A stretch of DNA of 64,000 nucleotides. It comes from Chlorobiaceae bacterium. Its GTDB lineage: Bacteria; Bacteroidota; Chlorobiia; Chlorobiales; Chlorobiaceae. Below, in pieces: positions 9,521 through 18,787 of the stretch (its first letter is position 1; the number at the start of each line of letters is the position of its first letter). A program made the translations under genes and the position numbers. Under the pieces are notes generated by a model. It worked only from the letters and a program-made list of their open reading frames with translations, was not told where the DNA came from and made no database searches. Location of the stretch: contig JABDHK010000045.1 of the NCBI GenBank assembly GCA_012972835.1, positions 143,063 to 207,062 on the forward strand, given 5' to 3'.

Positions 9521-10588
9521 TTACGAACTGAAATGATCGAATCCCTTAAGAGAGGTGAGATCAATGCTCATACCGTAAATATCGCTCAACAGAATCCCTT
9601 CCTCCGTGTCGGTTATTTCGCCGATGACTGATATCTCCTTTTCATCGCTAATTGCCTGATACTCCTCTTTCGGAATTGTAAAGAGCAGCTGATACTCTTC
9701 GCCACCCGTCAAAGCCCAGGTCAGAGCATCTTCCTGAAGCTCATCGGCAATGCGGCGTGTATCTGGATGGATTGGAATACGGCTTTCATGAATCAGTGCG
9801 CCGGTATTGGAACGGCGGCAGATATGCTGGAGGTCGGGGCTGAGACCGTCGGAAATGTCGATCATCGAAGATGGGCGGACATTTTTTGCATGGAAAAGCC
9901 TTACAATATCGAGGCGTGCAATGGGTAGCAGCTGGCGTTGTATCACCTCGCGGTACTCTTTCAGCTCAGCCATGGCACTTTTTGTATAGGGCTCGTTGTT
10001 TTCAATATGCTCCAGCATGATCTCTTTTTCACGCATAAGCAGTTTGAGTCCTGCGGCTGCACCGCCAAGAGTGCCGGAAACACAGAGAAGCTCTCCCGGT
10101 TTTGCGCCACTTCTGTGCGTCAGCTGCTCAGGGGCTACCTCCCCGATCATTGTAATTGAAATGACAAGTCCCGAACGAGATGAAGAGGTATCTCCTCCCG
10201 CAATAGCCAACCCGTACTCCTTTGCAGCATAGCTCATGCCCTGGTAAAGCTCCTCAATCATTTCAACTGAAAAGGATGAGGGAACAGCAATAGAAACAAG
10301 AGCGTAGCGTGGAAGGGCATTCATAGCGCAGATATCGGAGACATTGACGCTGATAGCTTTGCTTCCGAGAAGTTTCAGAGGTGTTGTCAACAGATCGAAG
10401 TGTATCTGGTCGACAAGCAAATCGGTAGTTGCCACCTGTAAAAGCCCTTCGGCAGGCTGATAGACAGCACAGTCGTCGCCGATTCCAGTCAGGAGTCCCG
10501 GTGCGGCTTGAAGTGTTGGCTCAACAAGAGAGGCAATTCTATCGATCAAACCGAATTCTCCAATCCCCGAAATAGCTTTATATGGCAT
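9521..10588 (-). CDS. thiL: Thiamine-monophosphate kinase ThiL
   Basis: 355 residues, within the usual 320-360 range. The N-terminal IGEFGLIDRI, GIGDDCAVY and the TTDLLVDQIHFD segment are the Mg-ATP and substrate motifs of the PurM-like ThiL fold, with IAGGDTSSS further on. The enzyme phosphorylates thiamine phosphate to the cofactor thiamine diphosphate. No other thi gene or TPP riboswitch is seen around it. It is transcribed towards the tRNA and lies just downstream of hsdR, 53 bases away, on the same strand, marking the border between core genome and the restriction operon. Confidence 0.95.
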   Translation of the reverse strand: MPYKAISGIGEFGLIDRIASLVEPTLQAAPGLLTGIGDDCAVYQPAEGLLQVATTDLLVDQIHFDLLTTPLKLLGSKAISVNVSDICAMNALPRYALVSIAVPSSFSVEMIEELYQGMSYAAKEYGLAIAGGDTSSSRSGLVISITMIGEVAPEQLTHRSGAKPGELLCVSGTLGGAAAGLKLLMREKEIMLEHIENNEPYTKSAMAELKEYREVIQRQLLPIARLDIVRLFHAKNVRPSSMIDISDGLSPDLQHICRRSNTGALIHESRIPIHPDTRRIADELQEDALTWALTGGEEYQLLFTIPKEEYQAISDEKEISVIGEITDTEEGILLSDIYGMSIDLTSLKGFDHFSS

Positions 10589-10641
10589 TTTTTTTACGTA
10601 ATTCGTTGTGGTGTATTATTGTTATTTACAATCCGTTAGAA

Positions 10642-13600
10642 TCATACAGTCAACTCATTAGCAATCATCTCCGCCTGTTTTAATACTGTTTCCGTAGCCA
10701 AAAGCTGCATGTCGGGCGGATAGCCGAATTGGCGGAGGGTGCGTTTGACGATTACTTTCAGTTTGGCTTTAACACTCTCCTTGATGGTCCAGTCTATCGA
10801 GGCGTTGTCGCGGACTCGCTGGGTCAACACAACTGCCAGTTCACGCAGTTTGTCCTGCTGCATGAGTTCCCGGGCACTGTCATTGCTGGAGACTGCTGTG
10901 TAAAAGGCATATTCGAAGTCGCTGAGGCCCATGTGTTCGGCCTCCTCGTCTGAAGCAACAATCTCTTTGCTGATCCTGATCAGCTCGTCCATGACTTCGG
11001 CAGCGGAGAGGATTTTGTTTTGGTATTTCTTGATAGCAGTTTCGAGCATCTCCATCAAGCTCTTGCTCTGAACGAGGTTCTTTTTGGCGCGTACTTTGAG
11101 TTCGTCATTGAGCAGTTTTTTCAGTACCTCAAGAGCAATATTTTTGTGCTGAAATCCTTTCAGTTCAGCAAGAAACTCTTCGGAGAGAATGGAGATATCC
11201 GGTTTTTTGATTCCGGCTGCATCAAAAACATCAATCACCTTTTCGGAGATCAGCGCCTTATCGATCACCTGGCGAATGGTGGTTTCGATATCCTCGTTGC
11301 TGTAGCCGTTGCCTGTACCGTCAAATTTGGCGAGACGTGCTTTTACTGCCTGGAAAAAGCCAACCTCGTCTTTAACGCCCATTGCCTGTTCATGTGGAAT
11401 TGCAATGGCAAAGCTTTGTGAAAGAAGGGTCACTTCGTTGCTATAGCGCTTCCGGCCATCGTCAAGGCCGAGAATATGCTCTTCGGCTGCAAGAATGAGC
11501 GAGAGCTTTTTTGCTGTATCGGCATCGAAATACTCTTCGTAGGGGAAGCCGTGGTACATCGCTGATACCACTTCGATCTTTTCAAGCATCAACGTAACAG
11601 CCTGTTCCTGCAAAAGTGTTGGATCGCCCTTCCCGCCGGAATCGGAATAGAAAGAGAGCGCCTCTTTCAGGTCGGCAGCAATCCCCAGATAGTCCACCAC
11701 CAAGCCGCCGGGCTTGTCTCTGTAGACCCGGTTCACGCGAGCAATCGCCTGCATCAGGTTGTGCCCTTTCATCGGCTTGTCGATGTAGATGGTATGCAAC
11801 GAGGGGGCATCAAAACCGGTGAGCCACATATCACAGACGATCACCAGTTTCAGCGGATCGTCGTCATCTTTCATGCGCTCGCCCAGCAGTTTACGCTGTT
11901 CCTTGGTGGTATGATGCTTGGACAACAATGGGCCGTCACTTGAGGCGGAGGTCATCACCACCTTAATAGTACCTTTGTGTATCTCGTCGGAATGCCATTC
12001 AGGGCGGAGATTGATGCTTTCTGCATACAACTCGGCGGCAATGCGCCGGGACATACAGACAATCATCCCCTTGCCAGCAAACACCTCCTGTCGGGCCTCG
12101 AAGTGCGTGACAATATCCTTCGCAACATTTCGGGTGCGGTTGGCACTGCCAACCAGCGCCTCCATTCTGGTCCATCTGGCCTTGCTTTTTTGCGTGTCAC
12201 TCAGTTGCTTCTGGTCAAGCTCTTCATCAAGCTCGGCAATCAGTTTTCTGCCTTCATCTCCGAGCTCAACCTTGGCCAACCGGCTTTCGTAGAAAATCCG
12301 CACAGTGGCACCATCTTCAACAGCCTGGGCAATGTCGTAGATATCGACATAGTTGCCGAAAACTGCCGGAGTGTTGATGTCCGTCTTTTCAATTGGCGTG
12401 CCGGTAAAGCCGAGATAGGTGGCATTCGGCAGAGCGTCGCGCAGATACTTGGCAAAGCCATAGACAACCTTTTTGCCAATCACAATACCATCACCATTTT
12501 TCTCATCAATGGTTTTGGCGGTGAAACCATACTGGGTACGGTGGGCTTCGTCAGCAATAACCACAATATTTCGGCGAGAGGATAACTGCTCATAAACATT
12601 ACCCTCTGAGGGCTGAAACTTCTGGATGGTTGAAAAGATCACCCCGCCGGAAGCGACTTTCAACAGCTCTTTCAACTGTTCCCGGCTCTCTGCCTGCACC
12701 GGCTCCTGCCGCAACAACTGTTTTGATGCCGCAAAGGTATCGAACAACTGATCGTCCAGATCGTTGCGGTCGGTTATGACAAGAATCGTTGGGTTGTCGA
12801 GTACCAGTACAATCTTGCCGGTATAAAAGACCATCGAAAGCGATTTTCCCGACCCTTGGGTATGCCAAACCACACCAGCCTTCATGTCGCCCCTTGGCTG
12901 GCCAGCTACGCCGGGAAGGCCATAACTCAATGGATTTTTGCGAGCTTGCAGGTGTGCATCCAGGTCAACCGCCCGCAGGGTTGACACTATAGCGGCATTG
13001 ACGGCATAGTACTGGTGATAAGCTGCCAACTTCTTGACTGAAGTGATGGTGACGATACCGGTAGCGGGGTCTTCCTTTTTACTTTTCTCAAAAACAATAA
13101 AATGACGCACAAGATCAAGTAGTGTTGCCTTGTTCAACATGCCAGTAATCAGCGTTGCAAGCTGGCTGACCAGATGCGAGGCTTCAGCTTTGCCGTCAGC
13201 ACTTTTCCATGCCATGAACCGAGAGAAACCGGCAGAAAGTGAGCCCGCCCTGGCCTCAAGCCCGTCGGAGATGACGACAATGGCATTGGCTGTGAAGAGC
13301 GCTGGTATGGCCTGCTTGTAGGTTTCTATCTGCCGGAACGCTGACTTGATCGTTGCATTTTCATCAGCAGCGTTTTTCAGTTCGAGCACCACCAACGGAA
13401 TGCCGTTAACAAAGAGCACTATGTCGGGGCGTTTGTTCTGGTGGTTCTCAATAACCGTAAACTGATTTGCCACCACAAACTCATTATTTTCGGGAGTCTC
13501 AAAATCAATGAGGCGAACCAGATCGCCGCGTTCGTTACCATTCTGCTGATAGCTGACCCCCACACCTTCAGTTATCAGTCGGTGAAAGGCTTCATTGTTG

Positions 13601-13851
13601 GCCAAAAGATCAGGCGAATGAATTCGCTGAACCTCCTTGAGTGCAGCCTGTAGCACTGCTGAAGAGTGACGGGGGTTAATACGGCGAAGCGCGTTTTCAA
13701 GCCGACCGGTGAGCAACACATCATCGTAATGACGGCGTTCAGGGTTGGTCCCGTCAGGGGCAATATCCGGCCCGTAGAGGTAGCTGTAGCCCTGTCGCTC
13801 AAGCAACTTGATAGCAAACTCTTCTATGACAGATTCAGTCAGTCTGCTCAT
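10642..13851 (-). CDS. hsdR: Type I restriction endonuclease subunit HsdR
   Basis: 1069 residues, full length. An N-terminal PD-(D/E)xK nuclease core is visible as PDIVLF (142-147) and ELK (157-159); the helicase motor has Walker A HTQGSGKS (330-337) and DEAH (434-437), and later SF2 motifs such as TGFDAPSLHTIYIDKPM and QAIARVNR. HsdR translocates DNA and cuts it only when docked on an HsdM2-HsdS complex. Here both hsdM and hsdS are broken, so this intact subunit probably has no methylase complex to bind unless another locus supplies one. Its ATG overlaps the stop of an upstream C-terminal remnant in an ATGA, indicating that it was translationally coupled to a lost gene. Confidence 0.95.
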   Translation of the reverse strand: MSRLTESVIEEFAIKLLERQGYSYLYGPDIAPDGTNPERRHYDDVLLTGRLENALRRINPRHSSAVLQAALKEVQRIHSPDLLANNEAFHRLITEGVGVSYQQNGNERGDLVRLIDFETPENNEFVVANQFTVIENHQNKRPDIVLFVNGIPLVVLELKNAADENATIKSAFRQIETYKQAIPALFTANAIVVISDGLEARAGSLSAGFSRFMAWKSADGKAEASHLVSQLATLITGMLNKATLLDLVRHFIVFEKSKKEDPATGIVTITSVKKLAAYHQYYAVNAAIVSTLRAVDLDAHLQARKNPLSYGLPGVAGQPRGDMKAGVVWHTQGSGKSLSMVFYTGKIVLVLDNPTILVITDRNDLDDQLFDTFAASKQLLRQEPVQAESREQLKELLKVASGGVIFSTIQKFQPSEGNVYEQLSSRRNIVVIADEAHRTQYGFTAKTIDEKNGDGIVIGKKVVYGFAKYLRDALPNATYLGFTGTPIEKTDINTPAVFGNYVDIYDIAQAVEDGATVRIFYESRLAKVELGDEGRKLIAELDEELDQKQLSDTQKSKARWTRMEALVGSANRTRNVAKDIVTHFEARQEVFAGKGMIVCMSRRIAAELYAESINLRPEWHSDEIHKGTIKVVMTSASSDGPLLSKHHTTKEQRKLLGERMKDDDDPLKLVIVCDMWLTGFDAPSLHTIYIDKPMKGHNLMQAIARVNRVYRDKPGGLVVDYLGIAADLKEALSFYSDSGGKGDPTLLQEQAVTLMLEKIEVVSAMYHGFPYEEYFDADTAKKLSLILAAEEHILGLDDGRKRYSNEVTLLSQSFAIAIPHEQAMGVKDEVGFFQAVKARLAKFDGTGNGYSNEDIETTIRQVIDKALISEKVIDVFDAAGIKKPDISILSEEFLAELKGFQHKNIALEVLKKLLNDELKVRAKKNLVQSKSLMEMLETAIKKYQNKILSAAEVMDELIRISKEIVASDEEAEHMGLSDFEYAFYTAVSSNDSARELMQQDKLRELAVVLTQRVRDNASIDWTIKESVKAKLKVIVKRTLRQFGYPPDMQLLATETVLKQAEMIANELTV

Positions 13852-13953
13852 AACTTCCTGCGCATTTTGATGATCATCTGCTTAAAATTGTAAAACGTTA
13901 CATCTACCGATACCTCGCCTTTCCACCAATGTTCTTTCAGCTTACCGACGGAT
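13849..13953 (-). pseudogene. C-terminal remnant of an unknown gene coupled to hsdR
   Basis: Minus-strand frame open for about 34 residues (KLKEHWWKGEVSVDVTFYNF then QMIIKMRRKL) and ending in a TGA that forms ATGA with the hsdR start. There is no usable start codon in the frame, and an in-frame TGA lies just upstream. The residue pattern looks protein-like rather than random, and the ATGA overlap is what one expects of a genuine operon gene, so I read it as the tail of a truncated gene that once preceded hsdR. Family not recognised. The rest of the gap up to 14120 is AT-rich with no feature I can support. Confidence 0.4.
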
Positions 13954-14120
13954 CAGGAGCGAAATGTCTGAAAAAAGAGAGCAACAAGAATGCTGAACGC
14001 GTTTTGGGATCGCGTAAAGCTTCACATACAATCAAAATTTACGAAACGCTAAATCACAATATTTATGATATTTACATAAAAACCATTAAGTTTTCTTTTC
14101 GTAAACTTTTTCTTCTTGAC

Positions 14121-15785
14121 CTATTTTACGAGAACCCATTGAGGATTGACCATGCTTCCGTTGTTAACGATCAATCGATTCCTGCGAAGTTCTCCAATAA
14201 GGTTGCCGATCTTATACGTTTTCTGCTTGTCGTTCATCCAATCAGGCAACTTATTCCATAGTAATTCATTAATGTCTTTACGAGTCAGTGACCCATGTTC
14301 GCCGATCGCCTTGCGGATAAAGTCAAGGTAATACTGTTTATCAAACGCCCTGTTTTTGCTATAAGAGGCTTTTTGGTCAGTCTTTTGCGCAACGGCTCTG
14401 GCTATATAAAAATTTGGTTTTCGCCCTTCTATAAGGGACTTGCCTTTAAGCTGTTTTTCTTCGTCGCCAGTGAGTGACTGCCGTTTTTGAACCTTGTCAA
14501 GCCCCATGATTTCGCTGAGAGTCAACTCTCCATTTACAGCAAGTAGCCTGGCATAGTCCATATTCAGTACCTTACCAGTGAGCGTCAATTTCACCCGATT
14601 ACTTGAAAGCTCGTAATCAGGCAATGGGAAAAAACGAGCTTTCTGGAACAGAAACAACTTGCGGATACCACCGCCTGCCGTATCAACCATCTTCAGGTTA
14701 AACATCGCTGTAGCCAAAAAGCGGTTGCGGTAGTACTCCTCAGGGGCATCATCCATCACGACGCGCTGCACATTACCAGGCACAAAACTCCCCAGATTGG
14801 TAAAAGTCAGAGTCTCTTCCCCCTCAATCACATTGATGCGCCCTGCCAAGGTATAATCCTGATGGGCAATACAATTATTCACAGCCTCACGAATGGCATA
14901 GGGCTCGTATTGATCAAGCTCTTCAGGAAAAAGAGTTCCTTCAGGGATATAGCGATATTTCAGATTACGGATTTTTGCATAAACCCTGTCAACAGCAAGC
15001 AACAGGGGCAATCCGAACAATGCATAATCACGATCATTACCCTGATGATCTTTGAGTAACCAGCGGATTTTGACGTCGGCTGGCAACAAAAAATGCTCAG
15101 ACTCATCTTTCCCCAGCAATATTAGTGCAGTGCGGGTTAATTTCCCTTTGACGGCAAGCTTGGCCTTGTTCAAAAAAGTAACATCATTCCAGGAATCTAC
15201 TTCAACAGCTTTATCAGGGAACTTGCTTTTGTAATTGTTTCGCGCAACCCGCAATGCGTCTTTATCGAGATCATCCAACCCAGCGTCTGGTACTATTGCT
15301 GCGCTCCAATCTTCCAATGTCGCTTGCGCACGAATGCGTTCATATTCCTCCATGTTGAGCGCAGACAAAGACTCTCCGTCCCGGCCATAATTGTGCCCTT
15401 CAAATGAAATAGGTATGCCCTTTGGAGCCGCAGGAATTTCAAACATAATCACTCTGCCTTGTTCATGCTGCACTTCATGAATGGCAATAAAAGTAATCCG
15501 GTTGGTAGTTTTATCTGCAATCTCTTTGTTCAAGCTGTCCAAATCATTGCGCTGACGGCGATAATTCGAACCCACTACCTGCCGGTGATCGTTAACACCA
15601 AACACCAACCAAGCCGCAGGCTGGCGTTTCAGGTTAGCTTCGTTGCTCAGAGCAGAGAAGTATTTTCCGAGTTTTGTGAAATCATAGCTCTTTTTTGCTT
15701 CCTTGAATTCTACCACCTCATTTTCAGAGGCTAAAGCGAGCAAAGTAACAAGTCTTTCTGCTGGTTCCATGTGCTGATGTTTCAT
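14121..15785 (-). CDS. AlbA_2 (Schlafen-type) and HATPase domain protein of the hsd operon
   Basis: 554 residues. The N terminus (ESE/VVEFKEAKKSYDFTKLGKYFSALSN pattern, then AAWLVFGVND) is an AlbA_2/Schlafen AlbA_2-type nucleic-acid-binding domain, about residues 15-135. About residues 285-345 carry an N-box and G1-like ATPase signature (AIREAVNNCIAHQDY, then ITLTF.NLGSF), as in HATPase_c_4 proteins (COG2865). The C terminus is winged-helix-like. Proteins of this type recur inside type I restriction operons as accessory genes. It starts in an ATGA overlap with hsdS. Function in defence is inferred from position; a regulator role is the alternative. It appears complete, unlike its neighbours hsdM and hsdS. 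Confidence 0.85.
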   Translation of the reverse strand: MKHQHMEPAERLVTLLALASENEVVEFKEAKKSYDFTKLGKYFSALSNEANLKRQPAAWLVFGVNDHRQVVGSNYRRQRNDLDSLNKEIADKTTNRITFIAIHEVQHEQGRVIMFEIPAAPKGIPISFEGHNYGRDGESLSALNMEEYERIRAQATLEDWSAAIVPDAGLDDLDKDALRVARNNYKSKFPDKAVEVDSWNDVTFLNKAKLAVKGKLTRTALILLGKDESEHFLLPADVKIRWLLKDHQGNDRDYALFGLPLLLAVDRVYAKIRNLKYRYIPEGTLFPEELDQYEPYAIREAVNNCIAHQDYTLAGRINVIEGEETLTFTNLGSFVPGNVQRVVMDDAPEEYYRNRFLATAMFNLKMVDTAGGGIRKLFLFQKARFFPLPDYELSSNRVKLTLTGKVLNMDYARLLAVNGELTLSEIMGLDKVQKRQSLTGDEEKQLKGKSLIEGRKPNFYIARAVAQKTDQKASYSKNRAFDKQYYLDFIRKAIGEHGSLTRKDINELLWNKLPDWMNDKQKTYKIGNLIGELRRNRLIVNNGSMVNPQWVLVK

Positions 15786-16945
15786 ACTGCCACCCTCACT
15801 TCGCCGCTCATCAGCTTTGGAAGAAGGGTATCGCGAAGTTTTTCAAGAGTAATAATTTGTCTTTTATTCTGATTTATTTTTGAATAGTAGTGAGAGACGC
15901 TTTCATTAAAACGAAAAACCAGTTCTTTACTTGGCATCGGATATTTCAAGTCGAACAGTAATGCCTTGTAATTTAGGTTCTTAATTCCAGAACTTCCATT
16001 TTCAAGACAAAAAAACTCATCCTGATTATATAAGTAACGCAAATATAAAAAAATAAAATATGAGTATCTTTTATCAAGAGGTCTTAACAAACGGCAAAAA
16101 TTTGAAAATATCAATGGGTATGAAAATAAAGCCTTTATATCGCCATTAATGTAAATCGCTCGTCCTGTTGATTGATTTTCAGTGCCACCAAATATTTCAA
16201 AAATAATATCCCCATTTCTTGGCTCAATATTCGCAAATTTCTTTTTATTGGTATAGCGCAATGGGATTTTTTTTGCTAATCCTGTTTGTAGATCTGCAAT
16301 ATCAGTACCCCGAATACAATTTACTGGAATAACATAATCAGCCTCTGGATTCTCCTTACCCCATTCGCCACCAAAAGTATTTTCTATCAAATCACCAATT
16401 TTACCAACTTCCCACTCCTCTTGCGCCTCTTCAATAAACCACTGGCGAAAGAGGGTTTCGGCCATGGATTCAAGGGTTTCGTTCTGGCGATGCAACAGAT
16501 CGATTTTGTCGTCAAGGCTGCTGAGGACGTTAGCTATGGCTTTTTGTTCGGGAAGGGATGGGATTAAAACAACTTCCTGATGAACATCGTTTCTGTTTAT
16601 TCCTGGGACAGCACTTTTGTCGCTATATTTTTCCTAATCTAATTGCTTTAAAAAATAGCAAATAAATAACTCGTCATTGCCTTTGAAATCTTGGACATAT
16701 AAAGTAGTGTTCAACGGCCAGTAGGGTGTTTTTGAGAACAAAACCAGGCCTATAGTTCCATATCGGCCTGTTATGACACCAGGAGAAAAACACATTTTTT
16801 CATTATGATATCCAGAAATACCACTTGATGAATAAATCGGTACATCTCCACTTTTACGCAAACGGCTGGGTAGATCGTAACCCCTTTTTAAATTTATTGT
16901 ATCACCGAGCTTACATTCCCGCCATCCACTCAAAATCCCACTCAT
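15782..16945 (-). pseudogene. hsdS: Type I restriction specificity subunit HsdS, split by an amber codon
   Basis: Two open pieces in the same frame: 16945-16634 (103 residues, first target-recognition domain, WRECKLGDTINLKRGYDLP) and 16495-15782 (237 residues, central helices and second recognition domain). Reading through TAG at 16636-16634 joins them: the text after the stop is EKYSDKSAVPGINRNDVH, then LIPSLPEQKAIANVLSSLDDKI, exactly the sequence HsdS proteins have at the end of the first recognition domain and in the first conserved helix. The full product would be 387 residues, normal size. The only defect is this one codon, so true nonsense mutation, phase-variable loss or sequence error are all possible. 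Confidence 0.88.
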
Positions 16946-17156
16946 CGCTCCCCCTAATTCCGAAATTATTCACCAAGGGTATTTGGGCAGCAGCTTGCTG
17001 CCTAATTGCGGGTTTGTCCAATTGCGAAACAGCTTGTTGCGCAATTGCTGAGCAGCCTGATTGTGCAGCAGCTTGCTGCACAATTGTATTTGTCCCATTC
17101 AAGAACCGATACCACTGGCACATCAGCTCCAGATTTCTGCGGGAAAACCAGTTCAT
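16911..17156 (-). pseudogene. DUF1016-like (YhcG nuclease) remnant with 39-nt repeats
   Basis: 81-codon frame whose ATG overlaps the hsdM stop (ATGA) and whose end overlaps the hsdS start by 35 bases. It opens with FSRRNLELMCQWYRF, which resembles the helix that follows the N terminus of DUF1016/YhcG proteins (FSRRNL..MR.FY), then has three in-frame 13-residue units of the type I-x-QQAAAQ. No nuclease domain remains. It may be a stub left by loss of a DUF1016 gene between hsdM and hsdS, or a new small frame made by the repeats. Whether it is translated is unknown; the overlaps with both neighbours argue that it at least preserves coupling. Confidence 0.45.
16985..17084. repeat. Three palindromic repeats at 39-nt pitch
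   Basis: The core CAGCTTG recurs at 16991, 17030 and 17069, exactly 39 bases apart. Each copy sits in an inverted repeat around a GCT centre: 17060-17084 is perfect with 11-base arms (ATTGTGCAGCA / TGCTGCACAAT), the first has one mismatch in its ten-base arms, the middle one is imperfect. Because 39 is a multiple of three the repeats encode a 13-residue period in the overlapping minus-strand frame. Confidence 0.85.
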
Positions 17157-18140
17157 ACCTTCACCCTCGCTAAATTCTCAGCAATTGCCTTGTTCAGCTC
17201 AGCTTCTTCCACCAACTGTGCTTCAAACTCAGCCTTCAGCGCGGCAAAGCGTTCGGCGAAGTCAAAGTCGTCCTCTTCTTCAGCGAGACCAACATAGCGC
17301 CCCGGTGTGAGCACGTAGTCGAGTTCCTGCACTCGTTCCAACGGGACGGAGGCACAAAAGCCTTTGCTATCCTCATAATCGCCTTCGCTGGTTCGCCAGT
17401 CGTGATAGGTTTTGGCAATGAGATCAATGTCGTAACCTGAGAGTTCACGAGTACGGCGATTGATGAGGTGACCAAGGTTTCGTGCGTCAATAAAGAGGAT
17501 TTCATTCTTGCGCGGGTGGCCATTGTTCCTTGCCCGGTTCAGAAACCAGAGGGCAGCAGGAATCTGCGTGTTCAGAAAGAGTTTGGCTGGTAGGTTGACA
17601 ACGCAGTCAATCAGGTTGCCGTCGGCTATCATGGATTTACGGATATCGCCTTCTCCACTGCTTTTGCTGGTGAGTGCACCTTTGGCAAGTACGACTCCAG
17701 CAACGCCGTTCGGAGCAAGGTGAAAGATAAAGTGCTGCAACCATGCGAAGTTGGCATTGCCTGCCGGTGGAATGCCGTACTTCCAGCGGCCATCGCCACG
17801 GAGTTGTTCGCCGCTCCAGTCGCTGTCGTTGAAGGGGGGATTGGCAATAACATAATCAGCTTTGAGACCATCGAGCTTGCTGGGGGACAAAGAAAATGTT
17901 TTCTCCTTTGTACTCATCCTTGTCTTCCGGGTCGGCTCCGGCATATTCACCTTCGCCTTTCTGCAATCTGAAATACATCTCCTCAAAAGAGTCGGAGATG
18001 TATTTCAGAAACATCAATCCAAGCACCACATGTTTGTATTCGGCTGCATCAATATTTTTACGCAGCTTGTCGGCTGCTTTCCAGAGTTGCTTTTCTATCG
18101 GCTCTTCTTTGATCTCTTTTTGTGACTTGGTTCTGGCCAT
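17153..18140 (-). pseudogene. hsdM: Type I DNA methyltransferase HsdM, internal deletion plus frameshift
   Basis: The 5' piece (18140-17856) gives the HsdM N-terminal helical domain ([19 protein letters not shown], then KYISDSFEE and FFVPQQARW). The 3' piece, in another frame, resumes at [17 protein letters not shown] (the catalytic NPPF motif) and runs to the normal end at 17153. Everything normally between them, including the SAM-binding motif (usually DPxxGSGG), is missing: about 150-190 residues judged against the usual ~500-residue family length. The junction falls near 17865-17885 and also shifts the frame. The longer open frame back to 17986 starts with junk sequence from the overlapping frame. 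The enzyme cannot methylate DNA. A multi-hundred-base loss is not a sequencing slip. Confidence 0.9.
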
Positions 18141-18164
18141 GGTTATAAATAAGTCCTTTGCTGA

Positions 18165-18332
18165 TCAATGGTTATCTTGAAATGAGATTGGTTCGGTTTT
18201 CCCTCGTTGTAAATAGTACTTTCTGTATGTCTCTTTTCGTTCAAGTTTAGGAAACCAAGCAAAACCCGCTTTATGATTATCCATTGATGAATATGAGTCA
18301 ACAAGATTTCCCATGAAGTATGAAGGTGCCAT
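18165..18332 (-). CDS. Possible small protein upstream of hsdM (55 residues)
   Basis: ATG at 18332 to TGA at 18167-18165. The frame has a convincing amino-acid texture (MAPSYFMGNLVDSYSSMDN, then AWFPKLERKETYRKYYLQRG), basic in its second half, and ends 25 bases before the hsdM start. I do not recognise it. It could be a real small protein of the operon, a leader, or the tail of a lost gene. Confidence 0.3.
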   Translation of the reverse strand: MAPSYFMGNLVDSYSSMDNHKAGFAWFPKLERKETYRKYYLQRGKTEPISFQDNH

Positions 18333-18787
18333 GCTCTCTATAACAGATAATCACTTGATAGTAAAGAAAAATGCAAGTGATAATATAGTTTATCTCAGTC
18401 TGAGGAGCCGAATACTTTTTATCTGAAGGCTTCTATTGATTTGATAACTTTTACTCAGGGGAAAAACTTTGCTGCTGAACTGGGAACAATAGAAACGACA
18501 AATATTTCTTGTTGGTTCAGACCGAACCCTATGGGAAAGCGTTATATTAAAAAGTTTGTTGATGGGGGTTGTAGATATCAGTCCAGTTTTCACCTTGATA
18601 AAAACCAATTTTCGGGTTTTTGTAACGGATTTGAAATAAAAAGGCTGAAAACACCACCAAAACAAGGGTTGCGTATGAACTTACGTGAATTAAATTTCAC
18701 CCTGAACTATTCATTGGCGTGTCTCAATGTCAGTCACGCTGCCGGGTTTTCAATATTTCAATAACAAGATGGTAATATCTCCTTTTT
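18333..18787. other. Gene-poor gap between the hsd operon and ftsY
   Basis: AT-rich stretch between divergent hsdM and ftsY. It contains a plus-strand frame of 107 codons (18441-18764) and an overlapping minus-strand frame (18390-18665); neither resembles a known protein or shows clear coding texture, so I leave both uncalled. Divergent promoters for the restriction operon and for ftsY should lie here, but I see no convincing box pair. Confidence 0.5.

Noticed and set aside
13929..14261. Plus-strand frame between hsdR and the AlbA_2 gene
   Set aside because: It runs into the 3' end of a well-supported minus-strand gene and has no family resemblance.
16985..17084. Regular repeats that might be a small CRISPR array
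   Set aside because: Only three units at an exact 39-base pitch, palindromic, with intervening sequence of fixed coding phase and no cas genes nearby.
18441..18764. Plus-strand 107-codon frame before ftsY
   Set aside because: No recognisable motif, overlapped by an equally unconvincing minus-strand frame, in AT-rich sequence.
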